Origin: CAYTRP01 sp964625145
GTDB taxonomy: Bacteria > Sumerlaeota > Sumerlaeia > SLMS01 > JAHLLQ01
DNA length: 39,971 bases
Assembly (NCBI GenBank): GCA_964625145.1
Contig: CAZVAQ010000013.1
Coordinates: 1-39,971, forward strand
Direction: 5' to 3'
Below are positions 1 through 9,132 of the stretch, piece after piece. The notes under the pieces are model-generated. The model was given only the letters and a program-made list of their open reading frames with translations. It made no database searches and was not told the origin of the DNA. The stretch's first letter is position 1. Each line of letters opens with the position of its first letter. The translations under genes and the position numbers were made by a program.

Positions 1-1173
1 GCCGTCGCCGTGAAGTTCTCCGCCCTCGGAATCGTCGCGATACCATTGGCATTGGGGACTGTGCTAATCGTCCGCGGCGACTGGAAGGCACGCGCAATGG
101 CCGCGTTGTGGCTGGCGCTTGGCGGCGCCATCGCCTTCGGCCCATGGATGCTGCGGGCGTGGTGGCTCGGTAGTCATCCGCTTCATCCGTTCATGGGCGC
201 ATCCGAAGGATGGTCACTGGAACAGGGACAATTCATCACCGGCCATCACCAGCCCATCACGCCACTGGCCGCAGAGTATTGGTCCGACGCCGTCCGCCGC
301 ATCGCTGCATTTGGCTATGGATGGGAACCGATCGTATCGATTGTTGCAGTCGGCCTCATCGCCGGATTGGCGATTTGGAGATGGCGACGTCCCGTCGCGG
401 TAGTATCCCTGGTGGCCTGGTTGGGGTTTGGCGCCTTGCTTACGGTGCGCATCTCCCCCGACCGGTTCGCCATGCCGGCCTTCGCATTGGGAAGCGTGGT
501 GCTTGCGGTAGTCGCTTCGATAGCGTGGTGCCGCCCCATTCGCCGTCATGGTGTTTTCGCACTGGTGATCGTGCTTGTGTTGTTTGCGGCCCCGTGGTCG
601 TGGAGTCTCCCGCTCCGCGATCCCGCACAGTACAACCGCAACGCAACAATGCCGGAGGCAATCATCCTCGCCGCCCAAGAGGAATCCGATCCCGGCCGCA
701 CGCTTTTGCTGTTCGAAGCCCGCGGCCGGTGGTTCGTCGGCCCCTCCGGTCAACCGCCGATGATGAACACGACATGGGATGTCCCGCCTTGGACAGAGGG
801 ACTGAGGGCATCCGAATCCCCCGAAGACTTCGCCCAATGGCTCCGCGGCGAAGGCATCCGGGCGGTCGTCGTGAATGAGTTCGAGCTGGGCCGCTTGGCA
901 GACTTCTACGGCGAGCACGGCCAGGAACGCATGATGGGCAACGTCGGCGTGGAGGGAAGCCGCGAGCGCATGCTGGCCGCGCTGGCGCATTACAAGCCGC
1001 TGCAGTTCGCCGGCCTCTCCCCCGCCGAGCGCGAACGCCTGCTCCGGTTCCTGGAATGGTCGCGGTTGCGCGCAAAGGTTGTTGTCCCTGCGGGGCCGGT
1101 TGCGCGAATTTGGGTCACGCCACTGGGGAACCTGACACCGGCGCAGAACGGGGACGCAGATGGAGATTCGTGA
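1..1173 (+). CDS. Membrane glycosyltransferase, PMT/ArnT-like, C-terminal part
   Basis: The reading frame is open to the left edge, so this is the C-terminal ~390 residues of a larger protein; the GTG at position 10 is probably internal. Several hydrophobic segments are visible (about residues 5-20, 30-50, 105-125, 130-150, 155-175 and 185-200), followed by a soluble C-terminal domain of roughly 185 residues. The motif GPWMLRAWWLGSHPLHPFM resembles the PW-x-RN-x-x-x-TGNPxYP signature of polytopic dolichyl-phosphate-mannose-type glycosyltransferases, which move sugars from polyprenyl-phosphate donors at the membrane. Donor and acceptor cannot be told. It overlaps the start of the RNase R gene by 14 bases, which suggests co-transcription. 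The catalytic N-terminal loop lies outside the window, so the family call rests on the membrane layout and that one motif. Confidence 0.6.
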   Translation, partial: AVAVKFSALGIVAIPLALGTVLIVRGDWKARAMAALWLALGGAIAFGPWMLRAWWLGSHPLHPFMGASEGWSLEQGQFITGHHQPITPLAAEYWSDAVRRIAAFGYGWEPIVSIVAVGLIAGLAIWRWRRPVAVVSLVAWLGFGALLTVRISPDRFAMPAFALGSVVLAVVASIAWCRPIRRHGVFALVIVLVLFAAPWSWSLPLRDPAQYNRNATMPEAIILAAQEESDPGRTLLLFEARGRWFVGPSGQPPMMNTTWDVPPWTEGLRASESPEDFAQWLRGEGIRAVVVNEFELGRLADFYGEHGQERMMGNVGVEGSRERMLAALAHYKPLQFAGLSPAERERLLRFLEWSRLRAKVVVPAGPVARIWVTPLGNLTPAQNGDADGDS

Positions 1174-3415
1174 GCCGGAAATCCTGAAGATCCTGAGGGC
1201 CTCTGACGGAGCCATCGCGCTTCAGGAGATCCACCGGCGCCTCCCCGGCAGCGACCGCATCCTCCTGCGCCGCATGCTGAAGGCCATGGCAAAGCGTGGC
1301 GAGGTCACTTGTCACCACGGCAAGTTCTGGGAGATCGCCTCGCCCAAGAAGCGCGGCAAACTGCTCAGCGGCATGCTCGCCATGACGCGCAAAGGGTTCG
1401 GCTTCGTGCGATTGGATGCCGAAAGCCAGCGCGCGAATCGCGACATGAAGGACGTCATGATCAGCGAGCGCGACCTGGGCGACGCGCTGGACGGCGACAC
1501 CGTGCGCGTCGAGGTCACGCAGACGACACGCATGGGCGCACGAGGACGCGTGACTGGTGTGATGAAGCGCACCCGCACGCGGATCGCCGGCCTGTACCAA
1601 CAAACCAGCGAGCGCCGCGGCGAGGTCATGCCGCGCAATCCCCGCCTCCCCCGCCGCATCAGCGTTCCACTGCCAGACAAGAAGCTGAAGGTGGAAAACT
1701 TCGAGTGGGTGGTGGCGGAGATCACCGAGTTCACCGAGCATCCGGATGACCTTCGCGGCAAGGTTGTCGAACGGCTCGGCGCCTCCCACGAACGCGGCAT
1801 CGACGTATTGCTGCTGCTGCGCGATCGCGGCATCACGGAGGAGTTTCCCGATTCCGTGATGCAGGCTGCGGAGCAGTTGAAGGTAAACTGGACGGAGGAA
1901 CTGCGCAAGCGCGAGGACCTGCGCGACCTGCCCACCGTCACCATCGACCCGGTCACCGCCAAGGATTTCGACGATGCCATCAGCATCGAGCCGGTGGACG
2001 GCGGCGGATGGCGCCTTTGGGTGCACATCGCCGACGTGTCGTACTTCGTCACGCCGGAAGATACAATCGATGTTGAGGCACGCGAACGCGCAACGTCCGT
2101 CTACCCAGTGGACCGCGTCGTGCCCATGCTGCCAGAGAAGCTCTCCAACGACCTGTGCAGCCTGCGCCCTCGCGAGGATCGCCTGACCATGACAGCCGAG
2201 ATGGTCGTCAGCCCCGATGGCGAGTTGAGCGACATTCGCCTCTATCCATCGGTCATCCATTCGAATCACCGGCTTGATTATGACCGCGTGCAGTTGTTCT
2301 TCGACGATGCAAAGAGCGATTCGGCAAAGCCATTTGCAAGCGTCCACGACATGCTCCTGATGGTGCGCGATTGCAGCCGCGCCCTGCGCGCAAACCGCGA
2401 GCGGCGCGGCGCGTTGGATCTGGACATTCCGGAGGCCGAGATTCGCTTCCACGAGGACGGCTCGGTTTTGTCCCTGGGATTCGCCAAGCGCTTCGAGGCG
2501 CATCGCATTGTCGAGGACTCTATGCTCGCCGCCAACGAAGCCGTCGCCCGCGAGCTGACGCGCCGCGGCATCCCAATGCTCTACCGCGTGCACGAGCAGG
2601 CGGACGAGGAGCGCCTGCTGCGCCTGAAGGAAATGCTGAAGGCGCTGGGCGTGAACCTCCCTGTATCGCGTGACGGAACCGTGTCGCCAAAGGATCTGCA
2701 GGCAACGATTGCGACATTGGAAGGTCGCGCCGGTGGGCACATCCTCCGTCGGCTCGTGCTGCGGGCATTGCAGCGCGCGGAGTACAGCCCCAAGAACGTC
2801 GGGCACTTCGGTTTGGCGTCAAAGTGCTACTGTCATTTCACGTCGCCGATCCGCCGCTACCCGGACCTTGTTGTTCACCGGCAGGTGCGGGCCCTTGCCG
2901 AAAAGTCACCGCTCCCCTACAAGAAGGATCCCGACGGCATGCTGGATCTGGAGGACCTGGGCGGCCATTGCAGCTTTCGCGAGCGCGAAGCGGAGGACGC
3001 CGAGCGCGATTCGCGCACCATCAAGTCGGTCGAATACCTGAAGCAGTTCGAAGGCGAGGACTTCACGGGCCGCATCGCCGGGGTGGTCAGCGAAGGACTC
3101 TTTATCGAGGTGGAACCGCACGCGGTGGAGGGTTTCGTGCATGTTCGTGCGTTGAAGGATGACCATTACGAAATTGATCCGCTGGGAATTGAGTTGGTCG
3201 GGCGCAGTTCCGGCCGCCGGTATCGATTGACCGACCCGGTCACCGTGCGACTGATTCGTGCGCGGGTCATGGAGGGGGAGCTGGATCTGGAGCTGGCAGA
3301 CCAGCCCGAGCCCGCCCGCAAGGGAAGCAAGGGCGGCGCGTTTCGGCCACAACCCCGCGGACGCACCAGCGGCGGCCCAGCCAGGGGACACAAGGGCGGG
3401 AAGTACCGGCGCTAG
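1160..3415 (+). CDS. rnr: Ribonuclease R (RNB-family 3'-5' exoribonuclease)
   Basis: The 751-residue protein has the full RNase R layout: an N-terminal winged-helix region (about residues 7-60, ILKILRASDG... to KFWEI), cold-shock-type OB domains (about 65-230), an RNB catalytic domain starting near residue 255, an S1 domain (about 635-720) and a basic Gly/Arg/Lys tail. The metal-binding signature TIDPVTAKDFDDAIS near residues 260-275 supplies the clustered aspartates of the active site, and HFTSPIRRYPDLVVHRQ near 558 is the second conserved RNB block. RNase R degrades structured RNA processively in the cytoplasm and works in RNA quality control. The length is normal for the family (about 750-810). 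The ATG lies inside the preceding gene's end, with only a weak GGGGAC upstream, so translational coupling is likely. Confidence 0.95.
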   Translation: MEIREPEILKILRASDGAIALQEIHRRLPGSDRILLRRMLKAMAKRGEVTCHHGKFWEIASPKKRGKLLSGMLAMTRKGFGFVRLDAESQRANRDMKDVMISERDLGDALDGDTVRVEVTQTTRMGARGRVTGVMKRTRTRIAGLYQQTSERRGEVMPRNPRLPRRISVPLPDKKLKVENFEWVVAEITEFTEHPDDLRGKVVERLGASHERGIDVLLLLRDRGITEEFPDSVMQAAEQLKVNWTEELRKREDLRDLPTVTIDPVTAKDFDDAISIEPVDGGGWRLWVHIADVSYFVTPEDTIDVEARERATSVYPVDRVVPMLPEKLSNDLCSLRPREDRLTMTAEMVVSPDGELSDIRLYPSVIHSNHRLDYDRVQLFFDDAKSDSAKPFASVHDMLLMVRDCSRALRANRERRGALDLDIPEAEIRFHEDGSVLSLGFAKRFEAHRIVEDSMLAANEAVARELTRRGIPMLYRVHEQADEERLLRLKEMLKALGVNLPVSRDGTVSPKDLQATIATLEGRAGGHILRRLVLRALQRAEYSPKNVGHFGLASKCYCHFTSPIRRYPDLVVHRQVRALAEKSPLPYKKDPDGMLDLEDLGGHCSFREREAEDAERDSRTIKSVEYLKQFEGEDFTGRIAGVVSEGLFIEVEPHAVEGFVHVRALKDDHYEIDPLGIELVGRSSGRRYRLTDPVTVRLIRARVMEGELDLELADQPEPARKGSKGGAFRPQPRGRTSGGPARGHKGGKYRR

Positions 3416-3445
3416 ACGCACGACACACATCCGGAGACGTACTCG

Positions 3446-3958
3446 ATGAATTACTCTGCAGTTTTTGTCAGTTGGATCCACATCACCTGTGCCGCCCTGC
3501 TGGTGGGAGGGACATTCTTCTTCCGGATTGTGCTGCTGAAATGGGCCGGCCGGGAGGGCGGATTGAGCGAGGCCCTGCGGAACAAGCTGGCCAGCCGCTG
3601 GATCCACATTGCCGGCGGGCTGCTCCTCGTCCTGCTCGCGACGGGGCTGTACAGCTTCACCCTCCGCAGCGAATCGTGGAAAGTCGGCGCCTATGACAAC
3701 ACGCCAAGCCCGCACATGATCTTCGGCATCAAGTTCCTCATCGTTCTGCTGATCGGCGGGATCATCATCGCCGCAGCCAAGCTGAAGGAAAAGCGCCCCG
3801 TTCTGCTCCTGACAAATGCGATACTGGGGATTCTGGTCATTGGCCTGTCCGTTTGGATCGTGAAGTCCTATCGCGTGCCATCTCCTGTTGAACTGGAAGC
3901 GTACCGCGCCCAGAAGGCCATCGGCCAGGCGATCCGGGACGTCGGCAAGACCGAGTAG
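3446..3958 (+). CDS. CopD-like four-helix membrane protein
   Basis: A 170-residue integral membrane protein with four predicted helices (about residues 6-28, 50-70, 87-109 and 117-140). The first helix begins SWIHITCAALLVGGTFFFR and the second contains RWIHIAGGLLLVLLATGLY; WIH-type histidines at the start of helices are typical of the CopD/DUF-type family of small haem- or copper-associated membrane proteins. No soluble domain or partner such as CopC is present. The start ATG follows GGAG by 9 bases. It lies 30 bp after rnr in the same direction, so it may share that transcript. The family assignment is moderate and the function is not shown by context. Confidence 0.6.
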   Translation: MNYSAVFVSWIHITCAALLVGGTFFFRIVLLKWAGREGGLSEALRNKLASRWIHIAGGLLLVLLATGLYSFTLRSESWKVGAYDNTPSPHMIFGIKFLIVLLIGGIIIAAAKLKEKRPVLLLTNAILGILVIGLSVWIVKSYRVPSPVELEAYRAQKAIGQAIRDVGKTE

Positions 3959-3997
3959 TAATTCCCGCAAGGCGACGCGATCCACGGATGTGATTGC

Positions 3998-4762
3998 ATG
4001 AGCAGCTACGGTTTCGACGCACCACAGCAACTTCGCAAGAAGCACCTGGACGAGTACCGGGGCTTCGAAAGCATGACCAGCGACCAACTCTTTGCGGCCC
4101 TCGATGATCCCGCCTGCTCTCCGGACCGATGCATCCTCATCGCGACGGAGCTGGTCGCCCGGGGCGCGGACACCAGCGGCGTGGTGCCGTTGCTTCGCTG
4201 GATCCTGCGCGGATTCGACGGAAATCAGACGCGCTACCGTGCAGCGATCGCCCTGGCGCGCATGGGCGAATGGGATGCCGAGATCCAGACGGCCCTGCAG
4301 CACATCACCGAACGTTACCCGCGCATGCACGGCGATGCAAAGGCGGCATTGGACCTGCTCCAGAATCATGGCCGCCTTGTCAACGTCCCCGCAGAAGGCC
4401 CGGCGATGAATCTGCCAAAGGCACCGGCTCCGCTCCTGCGAGAGATGCCGCCCCGCACAATTCCACGCGTTGAGCGGCCGCCGGTGGTGACACCAGCCCT
4501 GCCAACCGAACAACTGAATGATGAGATGCTGACTCCCACCGGCGAGGCGCTGCCCGCCCTCGACATACCGCGAATGCCGGGCGAACTACCTGCGTCGCGC
4601 ATCAAGGTCCGCAAATCCCGCAAGACGCTCGCCTACCCCAGCGCGCGCAATACCGCCATCATTGCCCTCTTTGTGATCGCCGTCGGCCTGGTCGTGGCCA
4701 TCGTTCTTAGCCAGGGCTCCACACACGACACCGGATTGCAAGTCATGGTGGAAGAGGACTAA
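3998..4762 (+). CDS. HEAT-like, tail-anchored protein of unknown function (paralog 1)
   Basis: 254 residues, not recognised as a named family. The first ~125 residues are helical with HEAT-like character; the core RYRAAIALARMGEWDAEIQTAL (about residues 77-98) is nearly repeated in the next gene as RYRAALCLARMDEWDADIHRAL. A Pro-rich linker (about 128-195) and a basic stretch precede one C-terminal transmembrane helix (about 220-240, IIALFVIAVGLVVAIVL), leaving a short acidic tail. There is no N-terminal signal peptide, so the helical domain should face the cytoplasm. Only 4 bp separate it from its paralog, so the two are probably one operon and may form a hetero-complex; that is inference. Confidence 0.75.
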   Translation: MSSYGFDAPQQLRKKHLDEYRGFESMTSDQLFAALDDPACSPDRCILIATELVARGADTSGVVPLLRWILRGFDGNQTRYRAAIALARMGEWDAEIQTALQHITERYPRMHGDAKAALDLLQNHGRLVNVPAEGPAMNLPKAPAPLLREMPPRTIPRVERPPVVTPALPTEQLNDEMLTPTGEALPALDIPRMPGELPASRIKVRKSRKTLAYPSARNTAIIALFVIAVGLVVAIVLSQGSTHDTGLQVMVEED

Positions 4763-4766
4763 TCCG

Positions 4767-5480
4767 ATGAGCACTTCCTATCAGGGAAATCGCCGAGGCC
4801 GCCGCGCTCCCGAAGAGGAGGAGGATTCCTTTGGGAGCCTGCCGGACGATGAACTGCTGGCGATGGTGTCCGCCGGCGGATTCGACGCAGTTGAATCCTG
4901 CGAGGCCGTCGAGGAAGTACTGCGTCGGCGTCTGACCTGCCCCGATGCAATCCCGCTGATGCGTGATCTGCTTTTCGGCTTCGAGCATTCCGCCGTGCGC
5001 TATCGTGCTGCCCTGTGCCTGGCCCGGATGGACGAATGGGACGCCGACATTCACCGCGCGCTGTGCCACGCGGTGGCCAAGCTGCCAACCGACGATCCAA
5101 ACGCACGCTCCGCCCGGTTGCAGTTGCAAAAGCGCCAGCTTTCACCAGCGGAGCCGCCCCCGCGTCCACTCGTTGGCTCTAACGGTTTCCAGGCACCGGC
5201 CGCGAAAGCCGTGGAGCCGGCGCCTCCACCGCCAACACCGACTCCGCCTCCGCAACCCGCCGCGCCAAAGCCAGTTCATCAACCGGCGGCTGCAGCTTCT
5301 CCTGCCATGGTCTCATTGCCCCGCTACACGATGGAGGATGTCGAAGAGCCGCGAATTCGCTATCGCCGCCGCAAACGCAAGCGCGGCGAACTGCGGCGGC
5401 AGATCTTCGCCAACCTGCAGATTCTCCTGCTATTCGTCGTGGCGTTTTTGCTGTATCTTGCGTTTCTGGCAAGGACCTGA
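4767..5480 (+). CDS. HEAT-like, tail-anchored protein of unknown function (paralog 2)
   Basis: 237 residues with the same plan as the preceding gene: an acidic N-terminus, a helical HEAT-like block (about residues 25-115) with RYRAALCLARMDEWDADIHRAL near residues 77-98, a Pro/Ala-rich linker (about 128-178), a very basic RYRRRKRKRGELRR segment, and one C-terminal membrane helix (about 212-234). The basic patch before the helix predicts a cytoplasmic N-terminal domain. An AGAGGA ribosome-binding site lies in the end of the upstream gene. The pair looks like an old tandem duplication. No enzymatic motif is visible, and a structural or scaffolding role is a guess. Confidence 0.75.
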   Translation: MSTSYQGNRRGRRAPEEEEDSFGSLPDDELLAMVSAGGFDAVESCEAVEEVLRRRLTCPDAIPLMRDLLFGFEHSAVRYRAALCLARMDEWDADIHRALCHAVAKLPTDDPNARSARLQLQKRQLSPAEPPPRPLVGSNGFQAPAAKAVEPAPPPPTPTPPPQPAAPKPVHQPAAAASPAMVSLPRYTMEDVEEPRIRYRRRKRKRGELRRQIFANLQILLLFVVAFLLYLAFLART

Positions 5481-5613
5481 GACTGCCGCGAATGCACATT
5501 CTCAACATGTGCAAGTCACAGCCGCTGCAATCTATAGCCTTCCGCAAGACCTGGCTGCCCACGCTATTGTGCGATCTTCTCCGATCCCGTCCACCCTGTC
5601 CACCACGTCCACA

Positions 5614-6672
5614 TCACGCCGCGTCGGGCTTCATGTTCGCCGGTAAACTGGACGCGCGGCGAATCAGCCGGCCCTTAAAAACCATCGTCGTCGCCTCGGT
5701 CCGCAAACCGTTGAGCCGGTCGACGAGAAGGCGCAGTGCCGTGCTGCCAAGCTCCTGAAGCGGCACGCGCACGCTCGTGACGGCCGGCCGCGTCAGGCGC
5801 GCGAGTTGGGAATCGTCAAATCCCACGACAGCCACATCGCCGGGTATTGATAGCCCCAGCTCCAGCAGCGAGTCGATCAAGCCCCTCGCCAGATTGTCGT
5901 TCGCCGCCACAATTCCCCAACGTCCCTTGCCGCGCAGGCGCTTTGCCAAGGCCTGGCCCAGCTCAAGGCCCTCCTCGTACTGATAGCTGGTGAAGTGGTA
6001 ATTCTCCTCCGGCACAGTGATGCCCGCCTCGCGGATGGCTTCCTGAAATCCCATGCGGCGGTCGCGCGTGTCCACATTGTCACGCGGACCGCCCACAAAG
6101 ATCAACTGACGCACGCCCGCATCGTCGATCAGGTGCTTGGTGGCGACATAGCCACCACTGCGGTTGTCCACCAGCACGTTGTCAATTCCGTGCTCGCCAA
6201 CCTCGCGGTCGATCACCAGCAGGCAATGGCGGTAATCCTTCAGCGCCACGATCGCGCGATCATCAAGCTCCGTGATCATGAAGATCAAACCATCGACCGC
6301 ACCCGAGCCGATCAACTCCTCCGTGATGGCCTTCTCCTCATCGGCGCCAATGGCGCGGGTGATGATGACGTTGAGGTTTGCCTGCCGCGCCGCTGTGTCG
6401 ACGCCACGGATCAGTTCCGAAAAGAACTCTCCGTGCAGGTCGGGAAGCACCAACCCGATGGTGTTCGTGCGCCGCAAACCCAATGCGCGCGCCTGGCGGT
6501 TCGGACGGAAATCCAACCGCTTCATCGCCTTCTCCACCTTCTGACGCGTGGAGGAAGCCACTCGATCCTTGCCGTTCAGCACGCGCGAGACGGTGGCAAT
6601 CGAGACGCCCGCCTCCTTTGCCACATCATAGATGGACAGATTGCGGGTGCTGCGCTCTGCTGGCTTTCTCAC
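5614..6672 (-). CDS. LacI-family transcriptional regulator
   Basis: The N-terminal helix-turn-helix, SIYDVAKEAGVSIATVSRVL at about residues 12-31 followed by NGKDRV, is the classic LacI DNA-binding domain. A periplasmic-binding-protein-like effector domain follows (about 60-345), with NTIGLVLPDLHGEFFSELI at its start and VAVVGFDD near the C-terminus. The start chosen is GTG at 6672, which overlaps the TGA of the GH94 gene (GTGA) and has AAGGAG 11 bases upstream. The frame stays open further upstream, but that extension is inside GH94 and reads as non-coding. The resulting length, 352 residues, is normal. As the last gene of the sugar operon it probably senses an oligosaccharide and controls this operon and the divergent secreted-enzyme genes. 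Confidence 0.93.
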   Translation of the reverse strand: MRKPAERSTRNLSIYDVAKEAGVSIATVSRVLNGKDRVASSTRQKVEKAMKRLDFRPNRQARALGLRRTNTIGLVLPDLHGEFFSELIRGVDTAARQANLNVIITRAIGADEEKAITEELIGSGAVDGLIFMITELDDRAIVALKDYRHCLLVIDREVGEHGIDNVLVDNRSGGYVATKHLIDDAGVRQLIFVGGPRDNVDTRDRRMGFQEAIREAGITVPEENYHFTSYQYEEGLELGQALAKRLRGKGRWGIVAANDNLARGLIDSLLELGLSIPGDVAVVGFDDSQLARLTRPAVTSVRVPLQELGSTALRLLVDRLNGLRTEATTMVFKGRLIRRASSLPANMKPDAA

Positions 6673-9098
6673 GATCCGATCGGCTCCTTCGCGGCGACAT
6701 AGGTGGCGACAACCCGGCGCTGCTTGCTGCTTCCAGACGCCGGGATCGGCTTTCCGGCGGGCCACGGCTGGCCGTCAACCTCGACCTCAATCGCGGCTCC
6801 GGAGATCCCCGCCGGGTTCAAGATCGTGATCTCAAAGACATCGCCGCGGAACAGGCGGGTGTGATGTACCTCCCGCAGATGCGCCGGCAGGCACGGATCG
6901 ACAACAAGCCCCTCCCAATCCGCGCGCACGCCGACGATGTGCTCGAGGCAGATCCGGCGCAGCCATGCGGCAGAGCCCGTGTACCACGTCCAACCGCCCT
7001 GCCCGAAGTTGGGCGAATCAGGCCCGTTCACATTGCCCGGCGTGACATAGGGTTCGACCGCGTAGTGCTCCGGATCCATGCCGCGATTGGGCGGCGCCAG
7101 TCGGGAGAACATCTCCCAGGCCACCTCGGGACGCTTCATGGTACAAGCCGCCTGAATCCCCCAGATTCCAGCGTGCGTGTACAATCCGCCATTCTCGCGC
7201 GTTCCGGGTGCGTACCGGGTCAGATACCCCACGCGCGGATCCGGCTTTGAAAACGCGGGCACAAACAGCAGCGGACCATACTCGCGATGCAGATGCTTCT
7301 CCACGGCGTTCATGATTTGCTCTGCGCGATCGCCATCGGCAACGCCGTTGATGATCGCCCAGGTCTGCACGTTGAGGAAGATGCGCGCCTCCTCCGATTC
7401 GCGGCTGCCCAGCACTGTCCCATCGTCAAGCGTCGCGCGCCAGTACCATTCGCCGTCCCATCCCACCGTGTTCAGCGCATCGCGCAGGTTGGCGGCCCGC
7501 TCCAGCCATGCGTCCGCGATCTGCGACTCCCCCCGGCGATGGGCGATCATCGCCCAAGTCTTCAGTACACCAAAGAGGAAATGCCCAAGCCAGACCGATT
7601 CGCCCTTCCCGTGCAGGCCGCACGCGCTCAGTCCGTCATTCCAATCACCTGCGCCGATGAGCGGCAGTCCCCGCGGGCTGAATCGCGTGAGCACCTTCTC
7701 GATGGCCCGCCGTGAGTGCTCCCACAAAGTCGCTTCACTCCTGTCGTCGACAAAGGGCTCCTTCTCATCGAGCACGGACCAGTTGTCGGTTTCCTTCAGG
7801 TACGAAGTGAGAATGAACGGCAGCCACAGCAAGTCGTCCGTCATTTCCGTACGAAGGCCGACCTCGCTGAGTGGATGCCACCAGTGATACACCGTCCCAT
7901 CGGCAAATTGGTGACGCGCGTGCAGGCGTATCTGCTTGCGCGTGTCGTCGGGATGCGTTGGCAGATAGATCTGGCTGTCCTGCAACTGATCGCGGAATCC
8001 AAACGCTCCCGATTGTTGCCAATATCCCGTGCGCCCCCACAACCGGCCGACAATGGCCTGATAAGGCAGCCATGTGTTCGCCAGCAGATCAAACGCGGGA
8101 TCGGAAGTCTTCACGCTGATCTGGCCCAGGCGATCCTTCCACATCTTCACGACAGATTCCACCACACGATCGCGGGCGTCGGCATCGCGGAACGGAGACA
8201 GGATATCCTCCGGCTCTTGCCCCGGATCGGTGCTGCCAATGGCAAAGGCGAGATGCACCTCTCCCCCGGCAGGTATCTTCACGCGCGTGCGCAGCGCCGC
8301 GATGGCATCGTCGTGCCGGCCAAAGCCTCCCGTCTCCGGCTCGTCATCCTGCAACCATTCGGGTGCTTCCCACGTGCCGTTTCGGCCAACGAAGCATTCA
8401 TGATCACCACATGCGACCAGGTCCACAGGGACGCCCTCTCCCGGAATCCAACACGCATGGAACCCGCGGTACGGGAAGTTCGTGTTCCAATGGCCGTGCC
8501 TTTCCGTCGGGACTTCCCACAGGTTCTTCCCCGCGGTGATCATCCCCTGCTTGGCATCAAAACCATTGTCGATGAAGAGCCGATGGAACTCGCGGTGATT
8601 GTCCGGCGACGCGCCAAGGCACCACATGAAGTGCGAGCACACATCGATGATGCGGTCCATCTTGCTCTTGTTGCGAAGGCGCAGGAACCACAGTTCCACC
8701 GTCGCGTCTGGTGGCACGACAATTGTCCACTCGCTGGTGATTCCTTCCACCCGTTGCGTGATGATCGTGTGCCCCAGTCCATGACGGCACTCGTAGCTCT
8801 CTGCTGGCGCGCGCGTAGGCTGATGTGCCGCGCTCCAGATGTCGCCCGTTTCCACATCGCGCAGATACAGCCACTTTCCCCAATTGTCGCGCACCAGATC
8901 CATGCGCCACCGCGTGAGAACTGCCAGCGCGGAGTGATCCACCCACGTGAAGCCCCCTCCCGCCTGGCTGATGATCGCGCCGAATCGCGGATTGCCGATC
9001 ACATTCACCCACGGCTTGGGCGTGTTGGGACGCTTGATGACATAGGCGGTGCCGTCCTCGGTGAAGCCGCCGTAGGGAGTCTCGAACAGGAGTGGCAT
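6669..9098 (-). CDS. GH94-family glycoside phosphorylase (cellobiose/chitobiose/beta-glucan phosphorylase type)
   Basis: 809 residues, close to cellobiose and chitobiose phosphorylases (about 800-820). It begins in family style with YGGFTEDGTAYVIKRPNTPK, then NPRFGAIISQAGGGFTW and WLYLRDVETGDIWS of the N-terminal beta-sandwich (about 1-280). The (alpha/alpha)6 barrel follows and contains GAGDWNDGLSACG near residues 480-492, whose second Asp is the expected general acid. These enzymes cleave a beta-glucoside with phosphate to give an alpha-sugar-1-phosphate. There is no signal peptide, so it acts in the cytoplasm on imported oligosaccharides. Known 1,2-beta-oligoglucan phosphorylases are longer (about 1,100 residues), so a beta-1,2 specificity is not given by length. 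The ATG follows GAGGTG by 8 bases, 34 bp after malG-type stop. Confidence 0.93.
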   Translation of the reverse strand: MPLLFETPYGGFTEDGTAYVIKRPNTPKPWVNVIGNPRFGAIISQAGGGFTWVDHSALAVLTRWRMDLVRDNWGKWLYLRDVETGDIWSAAHQPTRAPAESYECRHGLGHTIITQRVEGITSEWTIVVPPDATVELWFLRLRNKSKMDRIIDVCSHFMWCLGASPDNHREFHRLFIDNGFDAKQGMITAGKNLWEVPTERHGHWNTNFPYRGFHACWIPGEGVPVDLVACGDHECFVGRNGTWEAPEWLQDDEPETGGFGRHDDAIAALRTRVKIPAGGEVHLAFAIGSTDPGQEPEDILSPFRDADARDRVVESVVKMWKDRLGQISVKTSDPAFDLLANTWLPYQAIVGRLWGRTGYWQQSGAFGFRDQLQDSQIYLPTHPDDTRKQIRLHARHQFADGTVYHWWHPLSEVGLRTEMTDDLLWLPFILTSYLKETDNWSVLDEKEPFVDDRSEATLWEHSRRAIEKVLTRFSPRGLPLIGAGDWNDGLSACGLHGKGESVWLGHFLFGVLKTWAMIAHRRGESQIADAWLERAANLRDALNTVGWDGEWYWRATLDDGTVLGSRESEEARIFLNVQTWAIINGVADGDRAEQIMNAVEKHLHREYGPLLFVPAFSKPDPRVGYLTRYAPGTRENGGLYTHAGIWGIQAACTMKRPEVAWEMFSRLAPPNRGMDPEHYAVEPYVTPGNVNGPDSPNFGQGGWTWYTGSAAWLRRICLEHIVGVRADWEGLVVDPCLPAHLREVHHTRLFRGDVFEITILNPAGISGAAIEVEVDGQPWPAGKPIPASGSSKQRRVVATYVAAKEPIGS

Positions 9099-9132
9099 GA
9101 CTGCGGCACCTCATGGGTGGTGGAGTATGGTT

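Noticed and set aside
1115..2806. Long open frame of 563 codons on the minus strand
   Set aside because: It is antisense to the RNase R gene, has Ala/His/Gln-rich composition without domains, and reflects high GC content of the sense gene.
2906..4513. Minus-strand open frame of 535 codons
   Set aside because: It spans the antisense of three well-supported plus-strand genes and shows no recognisable domain.
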